Positions 1-10,705 of a stretch of 64,000 nt of DNA are shown here, one piece after another (positions within the stretch are counted from its first letter, which is position 1; the number at the start of each line of letters is the position of its first letter). The DNA lies in contig CM030714.1 in assembly GCA_017979445.1 (NCBI GenBank), positions 12,685,317-12,749,316 on the forward strand, written 5' to 3'. The translations under genes were made by a program, and so were the position numbers. The notes below the pieces were generated by a model that was not told the origin of the DNA, searched no databases, and was given only the letters and a program-made list of their open reading frames with translations. This DNA is from Akebia trifoliata (Eukaryota > Streptophyta > Magnoliopsida > Ranunculales > Lardizabalaceae).

Positions 1-378
1 TTTTTACATTGAATATGAAGAAATTCCGAGTTCGTTACACTGTTCATTTTAATTCCCAAATCATGTTTTTCCACTGAATTCGTTGCTTTTATAATCAACA
101 AATTCATAGATAAAATACCAGAGATTTTACCACATCAGATTGGGAAAAATCCCTATTTATAACATGTCAATCTATATGCAAAAGATCTATTTAGTTTCAA
201 AATGGTTGATGTGTTGTAAGTAAAAGTTGGTGTGCCAATAGAATCTCTCTTATTATTTTATATTTTTGACATAGCTTCCCAAATCATGATGCATTGCTAA
301 ATAAACAATATCTGGTAGGTAGATTCGGGACCAACAAGATTAAACCATAACTAGAAAATTAGAATCGAATCTTAACTA
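1..378. repeat. Tandem duplication unit A, left part
   Basis: This stretch matches positions from about 8251 to 8616 almost base for base, with small indels. It continues at 6397 after the inserted CACTA element E1. Together, 1-378 plus 6397-8194 form unit A and about 8195-10360 form unit B of a direct tandem duplication. Unit A starts before the window. No coding sequence is seen here. It is probably intron or 5' flank of the PGG-domain exon further right. Confidence 0.85.
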
Positions 379-384
379 CACTAT

Positions 385-600
385 GTGAAAAAGGCCCATA
401 TTTGACGGTCTTAGCCCGTCAAATTTTGAGAAATTTGACGGACCCTCCCGTCAAATATGCCCGTCAAATATTCTCTTGTAGAATTTTTTTTTTGACGGCC
501 CTGGACTATCAAATTATTGGAGAATGAACTTTTAAAAAAAAACAAAAAAAAAAAAATACATATGACCGTCAAATTTGGAGGTTTAACAAACAATAGCACG
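385..600. promoter_or_regulatory. Subterminal TTTGACGG repeat array, E1 left end
   Basis: The octamer TTTGACGG or its complement CCGTCAAA, with near variants, occurs about eight times in both orientations within about 200 bp of the left terminus. The same array is present at 40630-40830 (E2), 44530-44710 (E3) and in the 265-bp miniature at 10361. In CACTA elements, clustered short subterminal motifs are typically bound by the element's DNA-binding protein (TNPA-like). That role here is inferred from position and repetition. Confidence 0.75.
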
Positions 601-777
601 GTCCTCTAATTCATCAATCACAATAACGAAATAATATTAAAAAAAAAAAATCAGAAAAAGAAAAATCATAAAACAAGCTCCAAATTAAATTAAATAACCC
701 AAAATTAATATACATGTAAACCTCTTTGTTAAGATCGAAAATTCTGTCGAAGCTACAAATAACTGATAATAATTAAA

Positions 778-927
778 CTAAATAAGACCAAATGATATTG
801 AAATTACTGGATCAGCAACATCTTTGGTGGAGGTCGGTGTTGTTATCGTTGTAGATTGGGGAATGAACTCTTGTGCTTCACGTGCCGCTTTTTCCTTGTC
901 CTTTTTTGCCCTTTCCAGCACATCCTT
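778..927 (-). CDS. Element-borne terminal exon, 50 codons including stop (shared with E2)
   Basis: The exon starts just after a TGCAG acceptor and ends at TAG (778-780). It reads KDVLERAKKDKEKAA and so on, a lysine/alanine/glutamate-rich helix followed by a Thr/Pro stretch. The E2 copy at 40287-40436 has the same length, no indel, the same acceptor and the same stop, with about five amino-acid changes. The sequence beyond the stop to the transposon end is also shared, like a 3'UTR. I do not recognise the family. It may be the last exon of the element's own gene or an old capture fixed in the family. A second frame of the exon is also open for 28-29 codons, so the reading frame is not proven. 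Confidence 0.5.
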   Translation of the reverse strand, partial: KDVLERAKKDKEKAAREAQEFIPQSTTITTPTSTKDVADPVISISFGLI

Positions 928-1229
928 CTGCATGCATCATTTCATTAATCATTTTCTCTATATTGCATTCATCGATAAGTAAAAACCATTCAAAGGGGAA
1001 GAACTATAACTACATACTAAAAGAAAAAAAAAAAAAAAAAAAAACGAGAACGGGAAGCATGATAGGCAACCGGGTTAATTAGATTACTATTACATCGGTG
1101 GAGAGGGGGTACATAGAAAGTGAAGTTCTCGAACACAATGGTAGACTCAAAATTACCTAAAGTTGATACGTTTAATCTGATTTTAAATAAACACAGATTT
1201 TGTACTATTTTAATAGCCAACTTGCATAC

Positions 1230-1365
1230 CTTCCCTTCGGGTTTGTTCCTTTACGGAACCAGAGGAGAATAGTATCTTCTGCAAGCACATCCTGGTCGTA
1301 GAGAGATCTCACAATTACAGGGAATAACTTCATTAGTTTGGCATCCTCGTAACATTGGATCTGAA
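1230..1365 (-). pseudogene. W2-domain exon fragment (eIF5-mimic/BZW type)
   Basis: One minus-strand exon, bordered by AAAAG and GTATGC, reads YEDAKLMKLFP, then RSLYDQDVLAEDTIL, then WFRKGTNPKGR. This is the acidic/aromatic-box W2 region found at the C-terminus of basic leucine zipper and W2 domain (eIF5-mimic) proteins, which modulate translation initiation. Only this exon is present. The N-terminal MIF4G-like part and the rest of W2 are missing. It lies in E1 between the PMT exons and the terminal exon, on the same strand. If spliced to the terminal exon at 927 the phases do not match that exon's longest frame. Confidence 0.75.
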
Positions 1366-1527
1366 CTTTTGTACAGATCAATAAGATATGCAAAATAGTT
1401 GTTGAGATAAATAAAGAGATTTCCAATGAAGCCTAAAACTCACACAAGATCAATAAGATATGCAAAATCACTGACAATAACGATAATCTCAGACTATTTA
1501 GATAGAGCTACAATTCATTTTGCTTAC

Positions 1528-2207
1528 CCTCCATGGACAGATCTCATGTCCATGACATTCCTCACTGTAGACCAGTCGATTCCCATCCCACTCAGATACG
1601 ACTTGCCAACAACCCGTTTCCAATGTTTGTTAGTTCAGTCATTTCTACAATAGATTTCATGAGAAGAAACATTGTTAGATATTTATCCAAAGAAATCCCT
1701 CTTTTAAACATAAAGTGACTAGGTAAGGATGTATCTACCTTTCCAGATCATAGAATCCCCTTTGCCTTTCCTGTAAATTGGAGTAGCTAACCACACAAAG
1801 TTACCACCAGGTCGCAACACGCGGTTTAGCTCTAAGAGAAGTTTACCACCTGTATATTTTAAATCACAATGAGCTCCTATAACAAAATATGTTATTAAAA
1901 CAAAGAATCAGATTGCAACTGTAAGATTGAAAATACCTTCAACGTGCCAAGGCACCCTACAGCGTGCATAGTGGACAACATCAAACACCCTACCAGGGAA
2001 GGGTAATCTCTTGGTCCCCATCACTGCTGATATACCCGGTATGCCCCTTTCAAGTGTGAACTGCACTTGGGCTTCATGTTCATCCTTGGGAGCAAATGAC
2101 ATTGTAAGCACATCTTTATCAAAAAGAAATCCTCCAAAACTGGCCACACCACATCCAACATCTAGTACTACACGAGACCGTTTCCCCCATGCTATATCAG
2201 ACAAACC
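1528..2207 (-). pseudogene. PMT-type putative methyltransferase fragment, three exons
   Basis: Three minus-strand exons with proper splice borders lie at 2207-1937, 1849-1739 and about 1630-1528. The first carries the SAM-binding motif VVLDVGCGVASFGG, preceded by SDIAWGKRSR and followed by the FPGRVFDVVHYARCRVPWH region. The second reads LLLELNRVLRPGGNFVW. The third reads GIDWSTVRNVMDMRSVHGG. These are hallmarks of the plant Golgi PMT/QUA2 family (DUF248), type II membrane proteins implicated in pectin methylation and usually over 600 residues. The N-terminal membrane anchor and the C-terminal end are absent, so this is a fragment carried in E1. HYARC replaces the usual HCARC. A short open stretch at 2460-2390 (ending DSYIEFIEK) precedes it and I cannot assign it. 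Confidence 0.85.
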
Positions 2208-2753
2208 CTGCAGTGAAGACCAGATAAATTAATGTTCATAAATCTTATTAAGAAAACATTTAACTGATCTCAACCAATTAACAGTTCTTTGGGGAAATTC
2301 GTAGTTAGTCAGTAAAAAGATTATTCGAATAAGAAGATAAAATATATTGAAAGCGAAACAAAGTAAATATAAGGTAAAGAAGCATTTACTTTCTCAATGA
2401 ACTCGATGTAAGAATCAAATGTGTTTTTGATAACCAAGGGGTGAAGTTTCAATGTGTTTTTTTAACAGAAAGAGATTTCTTTGGTCCATAGTTCCCTTTG
2501 CAATAGCTAGGGTCTTTGGAAGGAGAGACATCATGCTATGATGTGTCAACTTTGTCCTCTACAAGCCTTAGCTTTTAGTGGGTGTGTCCGACAGCCACAA
2601 AATGTTGCCACCTGTGTACCTTAGTAGCTTTCAGAAACCATAGTGAAAATCCCTGAAAATAGTTGGAATTCAAGCTCTACAGCATTCCAATTTTCAACCA
2701 TTTTGAACCAAGAAACAGAAAGAAAACAAGACGAAAAATCTTTCAAATATTAC

Positions 2754-2983
2754 CTGTGGACGATAGGTTCCAACAAGCAGATACTTGGATACATTCCAAT
2801 TAGTTCTCAAGCTCAATTCCAGCTTCTCTGAAAGCCCATAAATAAATAGCCCTTTCTTTGCTTCGTCTCTAACCTGAATTTGCTCTACAAAGATTGAACT
2901 AGCCTTCAATAGATGTGACGAATTCGGTCCTAGCACCAAATGAGAATTACCATAGTACCCATATCGGAGAGTCAACGACGAAG
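2754..2983 (-). pseudogene. APD-like exon fragment
   Basis: A 230-bp minus-strand exon lies between a TTGCAG acceptor and a GTAATA donor. It encodes LVLGPNSSHLLKASSIFV, then VRDEAKKGLFIYGLSEK, then TNWNVSKYLL. From memory of the family, this resembles the extracellular region of ABERRANT POLLEN DEVELOPMENT E3 ubiquitin ligases, which are membrane RING proteins. There is no RING domain or membrane segment here. It is the most upstream captured exon in E1 relative to the CT-rich end. The assignment is moderate, but the exon itself, open through a full exon with good borders, is better supported. Confidence 0.5.
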
Positions 2984-5900
2984 CTGCAAGAATCGATAGT
3001 TGAAAAATTCTTGTTTCAGGTTTGAAAGATTATTCAAGCAGTACAGACCAGAAATTAGAGGAAGTGTTAAATTATATGCCACATATCCATAGTGTCAAGG
3101 GGACAAGTAAGCGAGCCCATGTGTCTTGGCACCCATGGGAATAGCTTGGCAATGGAGATGCCAAAGTTGCTCTGTTCATGGCATTACTATGGCTAAGTGA
3201 TGAGTGGAGGAGGATAAGATTGGAGAGATGAAGTGTGGAGGGGCTAAAATCAGGAAGAAGAAGAGTAGTTGAGGGGATTTTAGTTTTGGAAACTGGGCAG
3301 GTAAGTAAATTGTGGGTTTTTGAATGGTAGGTTAGGTAGGTAGTTTTGGCTTTGTTTGCACCCGGAAAAAGTGATAAGTTGGCGCAAATCATCTCCTTTA
3401 CATAATAGGTGGTCCTTATATTTTCAAAATAATGACACACCTTTTCGAGGATTTGATGACATACCCCTTGAACTCGATCTTGTCATTCAGACTACTGAAA
3501 AATGATTCCAATGCCCTCCTCGTCGCCATCATCATGTTTTTCACGAGGTTGAAGTGAACTGATATATATGGGAAAATACCCAAGGGCTTTAAGGTCATTT
3601 TTTTTAGTGCATAAGAGAAGAACAATGTCAAGAGGTGGCATCAAAATTTTCACAGAAGTATCTAAAATATTCACCAAAATGTGGAGGGGTAACTCTAAAT
3701 CCACAATGGAATAAGCAGACAATGGTAGATCTGTTTGTTATGACTCATTAGGGAAATAAAAGAGGGAAACAAAAGAGATTTTACCTATTTTTGTTCATTG
3801 GCAGGTGGTGAAATGAGAATCTTGACCAAAGGCACCTAGCATCTGGCATGCAACTTCCAGCAATTTCCCTGTCAAAATAAATAAATAAATATATAATCAA
3901 ATTGAAATAATAAAATAAAACAACTTTCACTCCACTAAATTAAAATAATTGCACAAATCATCTGTGAAGAATTGGAGAGCGCAGACAAATAATATAAAGA
4001 AATGATGAAAAAAACAAAACATATCATGCTATAGTTCACCTCCTATTGGGGCTACTACATATTCAAAACGCATTTATTTATTATATCATCTTTCTTAGCT
4101 TTTAAATCATCCATCTCAGCATCCCCAACTCTACTACATGCCTACATTCAATCTATGGTAATGTTTCTCGACTACCCAACATTCAACTCAATGAAGAATA
4201 GACAGTCGCTGTCGTCTTGTCATGACTATCTAATTGTTTTGTTATAATGATGATGAAGAAAAATATAACAAAAAATATGAAAAAGAAAAGAAAATTTGCC
4301 ATGGAGTAGCCAAAAATGCTCATGAAGTAGCCAACTGGGCTAGAAATTGCTTAGCATTTAAAGGTTTTGAGGATAAGGGGTGGGTAATTTTTGTTCATAT
4401 TTCACACTACAAGTACAGGGGAAGGTCCAAATTTTCGTCTTTTACCCTTTCTAGGATGTAAAATTTCCATTACCATCATCATCATTGTCAATGCCATCAT
4501 CACCATAACCTAACTGAATCTTTCTTTTGTTATTTTGTTCTTTCTAAATGTTATATCCTCTTTTAAAGAATATGGCTGCTTCTATAAATCAAGTTTTGAT
4601 TGGATATGGGTCTTGCAAGACATTTACCCTAAAACTTATTCTACCTCATAAACTGCAATATTTATGTCTGTGCTTCCATTTATCCATCAGCAACTAAACA
4701 AAGATAACATATGTGAAGATAACTAGATTAAATTTTTGAATCTGAATTACACTATGTAGACTTACTTCAGAAACTTCTGAGCTTTCATCAAACTTGCATT
4801 CAAAAGCCTGCAATATAACAATTTCTAAGTGAGGAATTTTATCAAACAGTATTTATTAAGATATTAGGAAATAAAGAAAATGACAAGGCTAACGACCTAA
4901 TAGAGCATAAAGATTGCATTCAAAAGCCTGCAATATAACAATTCCTAAGTGAGGAATGTTATACCCGTTAGACTATACAAAAATTCTTAACAATTAATGA
5001 AGCTTTGCACACTTGATCTTCTTGTAATCAAAAGAATATATGATCAAAAATGAAATTTGAAACGATGAGATTTTGAGGAAACCATCCAATTACAAGCAAG
5101 AATCCAACACCTAAAAATGAGCTTAAACTAAGGTTTTTGTACTACTTATAACCCTAAACTGCCTAAAAATAATATAAAAATCCAAAAACAAAGAGTACGA
5201 ATTATTGAAATTGGTTACCAATATTTTATAAGGTGAGATTGAAACTTGGAGAACAACAACGTGAGGGATTGAGGCACAGAATCGAGTAATTTTTTTTCAA
5301 TTATAAGTCAAAGGTGTTTGAATCATTAAAATGTATTCAATTGAGGTCACTTCTACATGAAATTGAGTAAAAAAATATGGTATTGTTGTAGATCTAAACG
5401 AAGCACAGAAGGTATAGCAGATCAAAATGCTTTTTTTTTTTTCCTTTGAAAGAAGCAGATCGAAATGCATTTAAACCATAAAGTATGCTTGTGCCCTAGA
5501 TTAGACGAATATAGAAATAATAGAACATAGAAATCAGAGACTCAGCGATTTCACTACAAATCGCCCTAGCAAAACACAATTGAAGAAAAATAGAGCATAA
5601 AGATTCAGCAAAGCATTTTCCCTATTTTTTCCAATCTGAATTCGAAGAACATGGCTTCAATTTCGAGCGACATTAGCTTTCTCTAGAAAAAATTCTTGCT
5701 TAATGGAATGACTTCTGATGAGACAGATCGCTCATATACTGTGTGAGCAGAGACAAATCTCAATCTCGAAAAACAAATGAAGATTTAAATAAAATGAACA
5801 GATTTGAACACTATTTTATAAAGTTAAGATAAAATTCTTCAAATTCAAACAAATTTAAATCAATTATGAACAGATCTATACCTCCAAACGATCTCTTACA

Positions 5901-6100
5901 ATGAGGAATCGCACTCTGAATCCTATCTTGTTGCTCCAGCAACAAATCATCACGTCTACTCTAGGATTCCTTCTGCGAAAGTCGCGATCATTGCGTTAGG
6001 GTTTCCATTTCGAAGAAAAAGTAAAAAATATGCAACCATGAGACCAAGTTTTGATTCCGAAACTTGCGTAAAAAATGGAGAAGCAGAACGAGTTTTGATT
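2984..6100. other. E1 interior without recognised genes; one 48-bp direct repeat
   Basis: I see no convincing coding sequence here. A near-perfect direct repeat (GCATTCAAAAGCCTGCAATA and onward, about 48 bp) lies at about 4796-4843 and 4916-4963. The region near 5880-6000 is leader-like sequence next to the CT-rich tract. Short open frames at 3072-3440 and 4234-4461 have no family signature. Confidence 0.5.
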
Positions 6101-6104
6101 CCGT

Positions 6105-6300
6105 AAAAAACTGAGATTAAAGAAGATGATGGACAGGTCGATCGATCGAGAGAACGACGGTGAGAAAGAGATGGAGAGGTCGATCGATGATGACTGAGAG
6201 AGAAAGAGACAGAGAAAGAGAGAATTAGAGAGAGACAGAGAAACAGAGAAATAGAGAGATCGAGAGACAGTGGGAGTGGGAGTGAGAGTGAGTGAGATTG
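6105..6300 (-). promoter_or_regulatory. CT/CGATCGAT-rich terminal tract of E1
   Basis: On the minus strand this is a run of CTCTCTCT interspersed with CGATCGAT just inside the right terminus. Equivalent tracts occur at one end of E2, E3 and E4. CT-rich tracts are common in plant core promoters and 5'UTRs, and all recognised fragments in E1 are read away from this end. A promoter or leader role is inferred from these facts. Confidence 0.5.
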
Positions 6301-6396
6301 GAAACGTCGTTCGCAGGCCGCGGATTTTGGGTTTTAAAATTTGACGGGCTAGGCCCAACAAATTTTTTTATACAAATCTGAAATTTTCACGTAGTG

Positions 6397-7410
6397 CTAG
6401 TTGAGTCGACATGTGACTCGAGGATTGACTTGCTAAGTAAACTGGCCAATTTATTTAAGATTTATTATTATTTTATTCAATTTTCAAAGTTGCTACAGCG
6501 AGCTTTTATTTTGAGTGCTGATTTTTTAACTCAACCAAACAGTGGGACTCAAAACTGACAGATGTGGCATTGGCAAAGAACCGTAGATTCTGTCCCCCGG
6601 GATACACAACCAACCTGCCATCTGTAATTGTATATCCCGAGGTACAGTTGTACATCCCGAGCAAAAGAATTTAAGGTTGTTTGCTCATGACAAGTCAGTC
6701 AGTTTTTGAGTCCGGCTGTCAGGTTGAGTTAAAAAATCATTAGTCTCTTATTTTTTATCTCAACCATGTGTAAATTGTCTTTTAACGCATAAGAGTATCA
6801 ATTTTCTTATTTGTCTTCCTAAAACTTTGACTATTGGCCAATTTAATCGGAGGTCTTTCTTGTTCCTTCAAATTCTATTGGCGAGAGCCAAGAAGCCAAT
6901 AGGACTACTGACTTTTTTGGCAAGATGAAGAGTCTCTAATATTAATATCATCATCCTCTCGAGGAAGAGATCGAAGCACAATATGCTAGCATTTTTCTAG
7001 AGGATCTCAATTATAACTATTTTCGGATGTAATTCTTCCATTTTGAAAGGATAGGGAGAGGTCCCTCCAACCCCAGCTTACCAATCAAAACAAAAATCAG
7101 AAACAAAAAAAAAAACTTCACAATTGACACGTAAGCCTCCAGGAATTTCTGAAATAATGGTTCTATTGGCAAACAGACAACAATGTTCAAACAAGGGCAA
7201 TTTTATTGAAAAGAGGGGCAATAATTCTCAAACTTAATCGGTTCAAAAAATGCCAAATAATCGGTTCTTATTTTATTTCAAACTTTATGCATAATTCTCA
7301 AATCATTTGGAAAATTGCCATTTGCAGTCTCCAACTGGCTTATGTTCCCAATCATGCTAGTTCAAAAAACATAAAAATACTATTAATCCATTTCAATTGT
7401 ACTCCAACAG
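6397..7410 (+). repeat. Unit A continued, non-coding lead-in to the PGG exon
   Basis: This stretch aligns with 8614-9628 of unit B. No ankyrin repeats are found, so it is read as intron. It ends in a pyrimidine-rich TGTACTCCAACAG acceptor immediately before 7411. An upstream ankyrin exon, if one exists, would lie left of the window. Confidence 0.6.
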
Positions 7411-8058
7411 ATGATAAAGTTGCTTCTTAAGGGGTGGAAGGTAAGAGTTAATGACACCGGAAGCAACGATCAGACAGCATTAGATATATTGCTCCAGCTA
7501 CCAACCGAACCCAACACTAGAGAAATTGAGGGTATACTTCGTCGTAGCGGAGCCAGAAGGGCACAAGATCATCCCTCTTCTATATCTATTATTATAAATC
7601 GATTTATGGTAATAATGTTGTCCTTCCAACTTCTTCCGGACATAGAGGTGCCAAACGAGGCTCGAGATGCAGTGCTGGTTGTTGCTGGTCTCATTATAAC
7701 AACGATCTTCCAGAACGGAGTCAATCCACCTGGTGGTTTTTGGCAAGATGACTCAAACACCTCCCCCAAACATTATGCTGGAGACCCAATTCTATATACA
7801 GTCAACCCCGCCACATACTGGCTATTAACATACTGCAATATGATAGGGTTTGTCTTGACATTTCTTATAATTAATGACCTCACGAGAAGAATGCCCATGA
7901 GATACTTTCTTCAAGGAGCTCTAATCTCATTATACATCTGTTATATGTTTTCAACTGGCTCGGGTACAATGCTTATTGTAGGAACTTTAATAATTCTGAG
8001 TGTTGTACTGGCAACTGCTTGGTTTTTTAAGCGGAGGAGAGGAGGATGGATCAGATGA
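7411..8058 (+). CDS. PGG-domain terminal exon of an ankyrin membrane protein, copy A
   Basis: This exon encodes about 215 residues and ends at TGA. It begins with the tail of an ankyrin repeat region (TALDILLQLP, then EIEGILRRSGA). It continues into a PGG domain with EARDAVLVVAGLIITTIFQ, then GVNPPGGFWQD at about residues 90-115, and three further hydrophobic segments typical of the four-helix membrane part of BDA1/ITN1-like ankyrin proteins, which act in defence or stress signalling. The ATG at 7411 directly follows an AG acceptor and corresponds to mid-protein in relatives. It is therefore probably an internal codon, with the ankyrin first exon outside the window. The frame is open throughout. 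E1 sits upstream, within the presumed intron. Confidence 0.75.
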   Translation: MIKLLLKGWKVRVNDTGSNDQTALDILLQLPTEPNTREIEGILRRSGARRAQDHPSSISIIINRFMVIMLSFQLLPDIEVPNEARDAVLVVAGLIITTIFQNGVNPPGGFWQDDSNTSPKHYAGDPILYTVNPATYWLLTYCNMIGFVLTFLIINDLTRRMPMRYFLQGALISLYICYMFSTGSGTMLIVGTLIILSVVLATAWFFKRRRGGWIR

Positions 8059-8146
8059 GTGTTCTGAATGTAACCTATGTCTTCATGTCTTTATCTTTTA
8101 ATTTTAGTAATATCTTCCTTAATTTCCTCCATGTTTTAACATTAAT

Positions 8147-8194
8147 CACAACATGAAAAAAACATATATTTGATAGTCCAAGGCCGTCGAATTT
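8147..8194. mobile_element. Truncated left end of a CACTA miniature (unit A copy)
   Basis: CACAACATG, the A-run and TTTGATAGTCCAAGGCCGTC match the left end of the intact 265-bp element at 10361. The match stops at about 8194, exactly where unit B sequence starts. The duplication breakpoint therefore fell inside an already inserted miniature element. Confidence 0.7.
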
Positions 8195-9628
8195 AGAGAG
8201 GTTCTATATATTAACACACCAACTTTATTTATAAGGGTGAATCTCCATTTTTTACATTGAATGTGAAGAAATTTCGAGTTCATTACACTGTTCATTTTAA
8301 TTCCCAAATCATGTTTTTCCATTGAATTCGTAGCTTTTATAATCTACGAATTCATAGATAAAATACCAGACATTTTACCACATCAGATTGGGAAAAATCC
8401 CTATTTATAACATGCCAATCTATATGCAAAAGATCTATTTAGTTTCAAAATGGTTGACGTGTTGCAAGTAAAAGTTGGTGTGCCAATAGAATCTCTCTTA
8501 TTATTTTATATTTTTGACATAGCTTTAATGATGCATAAATAAACAATATCTGGTAGGTAGATTCGGGACCAACAAGATTAAACCATAACTAGAAAATTAG
8601 AATCGAATCTTAACTAGTTGAGTCGACATGTGACTCGAGGATTGACTTGCTCAGTAAACTGGCCAATTTATTTAAGATTTATTATTATTTTATTCACTTT
8701 TCAAAGTCGCTACAGTGAGCTTTTATTCTGAGTGCTGATTTTTGAACTCAACCTGTCAACCTTACTGGGGGACTCAAAACTCACCAATGTGACATGGGCA
8801 AAGAGTAGTAGATTCTGTCCCTTGGGATACACAACCGACCTATCATCTGCAGTTGTGTATCCTGAGATATAATTGTGCATCTAGACAGAAAGAATCTATG
8901 ATTCTTTGCACATGACAATTCAGTGAGTTTTTGAGTCCAGCTGTCAGGTTGAATTAAAAAATCATTAGTCTTTTTTACTTTTTATCTCATCCATGTGTAA
9001 ATTGTCTTTTAATTTATAAGAGTATCGATTTTCTTATTTGTCTTACTAAAACTTCGACTATTGGCTAATTTAATGGGAGGTCTTTCTTGTTCCTTCAAAT
9101 TCTATTGGCGAGAGCCGAGAAGTCAATAGGACAACTAATTTTTTGGCAAGATGAGGAGCCTCTAATATTAATTTCACCATCCTCTCGAGGAAGTGATCGA
9201 AGCACAATATGCTAGCATTTTTCTAGAGGATCTCAATTATAACTATTTTCAGATGTAAGTCTTCCATTTTGAAATGATAGGGAGGGGTCCCTCCAACCCC
9301 AGCTTACCAATCAAAACAAAAAACATAAACAAAAAAAAAACCTTCAGAAATGAAGCCCCCTCCCCGAAAAAATGGCTCTATTGGCAAACAGACAACAATG
9401 TTCAAACAAGGGCAATTTTATTGAAAAGAGGGGCTATAATTCTCAAACTTAATCGGTTCAAACAATGCCAATTAATCGGTTCTTATTTTATTTTAAACTT
9501 CACGTATAATTCTCGAATCATTTGGAAATTTGCCATTTGCAGTCTCCAACTGGTTTATGTTCCTAATCATGCTAGTTCAAAAAAACAAAAAAAAATACTA
9601 TTAATCCATTTCAATTGTACTCCAACAG
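8195..9628 (+). repeat. Tandem duplication unit B, left part with E1 empty site
   Basis: This matches unit A (1-378 joined to 6397-7410). The join at 8614-8616 (CTA followed by GTTGAGTCGAC) is the unoccupied E1 insertion site. No ankyrin first exon is present inside this unit, so copy B of the PGG exon has no private upstream coding exon in view. Confidence 0.85.
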
Positions 9629-10273
9629 ATGATAAAGTTGCTTCTTAAGGGGTGGAAGGTGAGAGTTAATGACACTGGAAGCAACCATCGGACAGCATTA
9701 GATATATTGCTCCAGCTTCCAACTGAACCCAACACTAGAGAAATTGAGGGTATCCTTCGTCGTAGCGGAGCCAGAAGGGCACAAGATCATCCCTCTTCTA
9801 TATCTATTATTATAAATCGATTTATGGTAATAATGTCGTCCTTCCATTTTCTTCCAGACATAGAGACGCCAAACAAGGCTCGAGATGCAGTGCTGGTTGT
9901 TGCCGGTCTCATTATAACAACGATCTTCCAGAACGGAGTCAATCCACCTGGTGGTTTTTGGCAAGATGACTCGAACACCTCCCCCAAACATTATGCTGGA
10001 GACCCAATTCTATATACAACCAACCCCTTAATATTCGAGCTATTCACATACTGCAATATGGTAGGGTTTGTCTTGACATTTTTGATAATTAACGACCTCA
10101 CAAGAAGAATGCCCATGAGATACTTTCTTCAAGGAGCTCTAATCTCATTATACATCTGTTATATGATTTCAACTGGCTTGGGTCCAATACTTTTTGCAGG
10201 AACTTTAATAATTCTGATGGTTACAGTGGCAAGTGCTTGGTTTTTTAAGAAAAGAGGAGGATGGATCAGATGA
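9629..10273 (+). CDS. PGG-domain terminal exon of an ankyrin membrane protein, copy B
   Basis: This is a 214-residue open exon paralogous to the one at 7411 and ending at TGA. It has the same acceptor (CTCCAACAG), the same ankyrin tail and the same PGG core GVNPPGGFW. Differences from copy A cluster in two membrane-proximal stretches: NPLIFELF against NPATYWLL, and GPILFAGTL against GTMLIVGTL. The tail is one residue shorter. With no ankyrin exon between the copies, it may act as an alternative last exon for a first exon left of the window, or it may be non-functional. No stops are seen. Confidence 0.7.
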   Translation: MIKLLLKGWKVRVNDTGSNHRTALDILLQLPTEPNTREIEGILRRSGARRAQDHPSSISIIINRFMVIMSSFHFLPDIETPNKARDAVLVVAGLIITTIFQNGVNPPGGFWQDDSNTSPKHYAGDPILYTTNPLIFELFTYCNMVGFVLTFLIINDLTRRMPMRYFLQGALISLYICYMISTGLGPILFAGTLIILMVTVASAWFFKKRGGWIR

Positions 10274-10360
10274 GTGTTTTGAATGTAACCTATTTCTTCA
10301 TGTCTTTATCTTTTAATTTTAGTAATATCTTCTTAATTTCCTCCATGTTTTAACATTAAT

Positions 10361-10625
10361 CACAACGTGCAAAAAAGCATATATTTGACGGTCCAAGGCC
10401 GTTGAATTTCATAAAACTTGATGGACCAAAACGTCGAATTTTTCATTATTAATTTTTTTTTCGATGGGACCAAACCGTCAAATTAATGGAGAATGGAAGA
10501 AATTTGATGGATCTAAGCCGCCGAATTGAGGAGCATAAAAATTTTCACTAGTCATGGCTGGTCAAAATTTGATTTCTAAAATTTGTGGGCTTTGACTTGT
10601 CAAATTTTTTAGTTGTCACATAGTG
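10361..10625. mobile_element. 265-bp miniature CACTA element
   Basis: Its ends are CACAACGTGCAAAAAAG and, inverted, CACTATGTGACAACT. It is flanked by the target duplication AAT (10358-10360 and 10626-10628). The interior is almost only TTTGACGG-like motifs, so it is an end-to-end deletion derivative of the E1/E2/E3 family. It lies just downstream of the copy B PGG exon, within its likely 3'UTR. Confidence 0.85.
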
Positions 10626-10705
10626 AATTTAGAATCTTGGAATCAGATATTTCTTTCATTGAGATATTTTTCTTCTTTTAGGATATATATATATATGGGC
10701 AGCGT

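Larger units (their letters stand above)
379..6396 (-). mobile_element. CACTA transposon E1 carrying gene fragments (Pack-CACTA)
   Basis: The element is 6,018 bp. Its left end is CACTATGTGAAAAAGG and its right end, read inward on the minus strand, is CACTACGTGAAAATTT. A 3-bp target duplication CTA flanks it (376-378 and 6397-6399). The paralogous duplication unit B has a single CTA at 8614-8616 with the same flanks and no insert, so both borders are exact. No transposase is visible, so it is non-autonomous. The minus strand carries, in order, a CT-rich terminus, an APD-like exon, PMT methyltransferase exons, a W2-domain exon and a terminal exon shared with E2. Strand is given as the direction of these fragments. 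Confidence 0.95.

Noticed and set aside
3072..3440. 122-residue minus-strand frame in E1
   Set aside because: No recognisable domain, hydrophobic low-complexity content, no splice logic with the APD-like exon.
5996..6361. 121-residue Ser/Leu/Phe-rich frame at the E1 right end
   Set aside because: It is a translation of the CT/CGATCGAT tract; similar artefacts occur at 32669-33075, 50854-51354 and 57137-57547.
7411..7413. ATG as true start of the PGG-domain protein
   Set aside because: It immediately follows a pyrimidine-rich AG acceptor and aligns with mid-protein of relatives, so it is treated as an internal codon.
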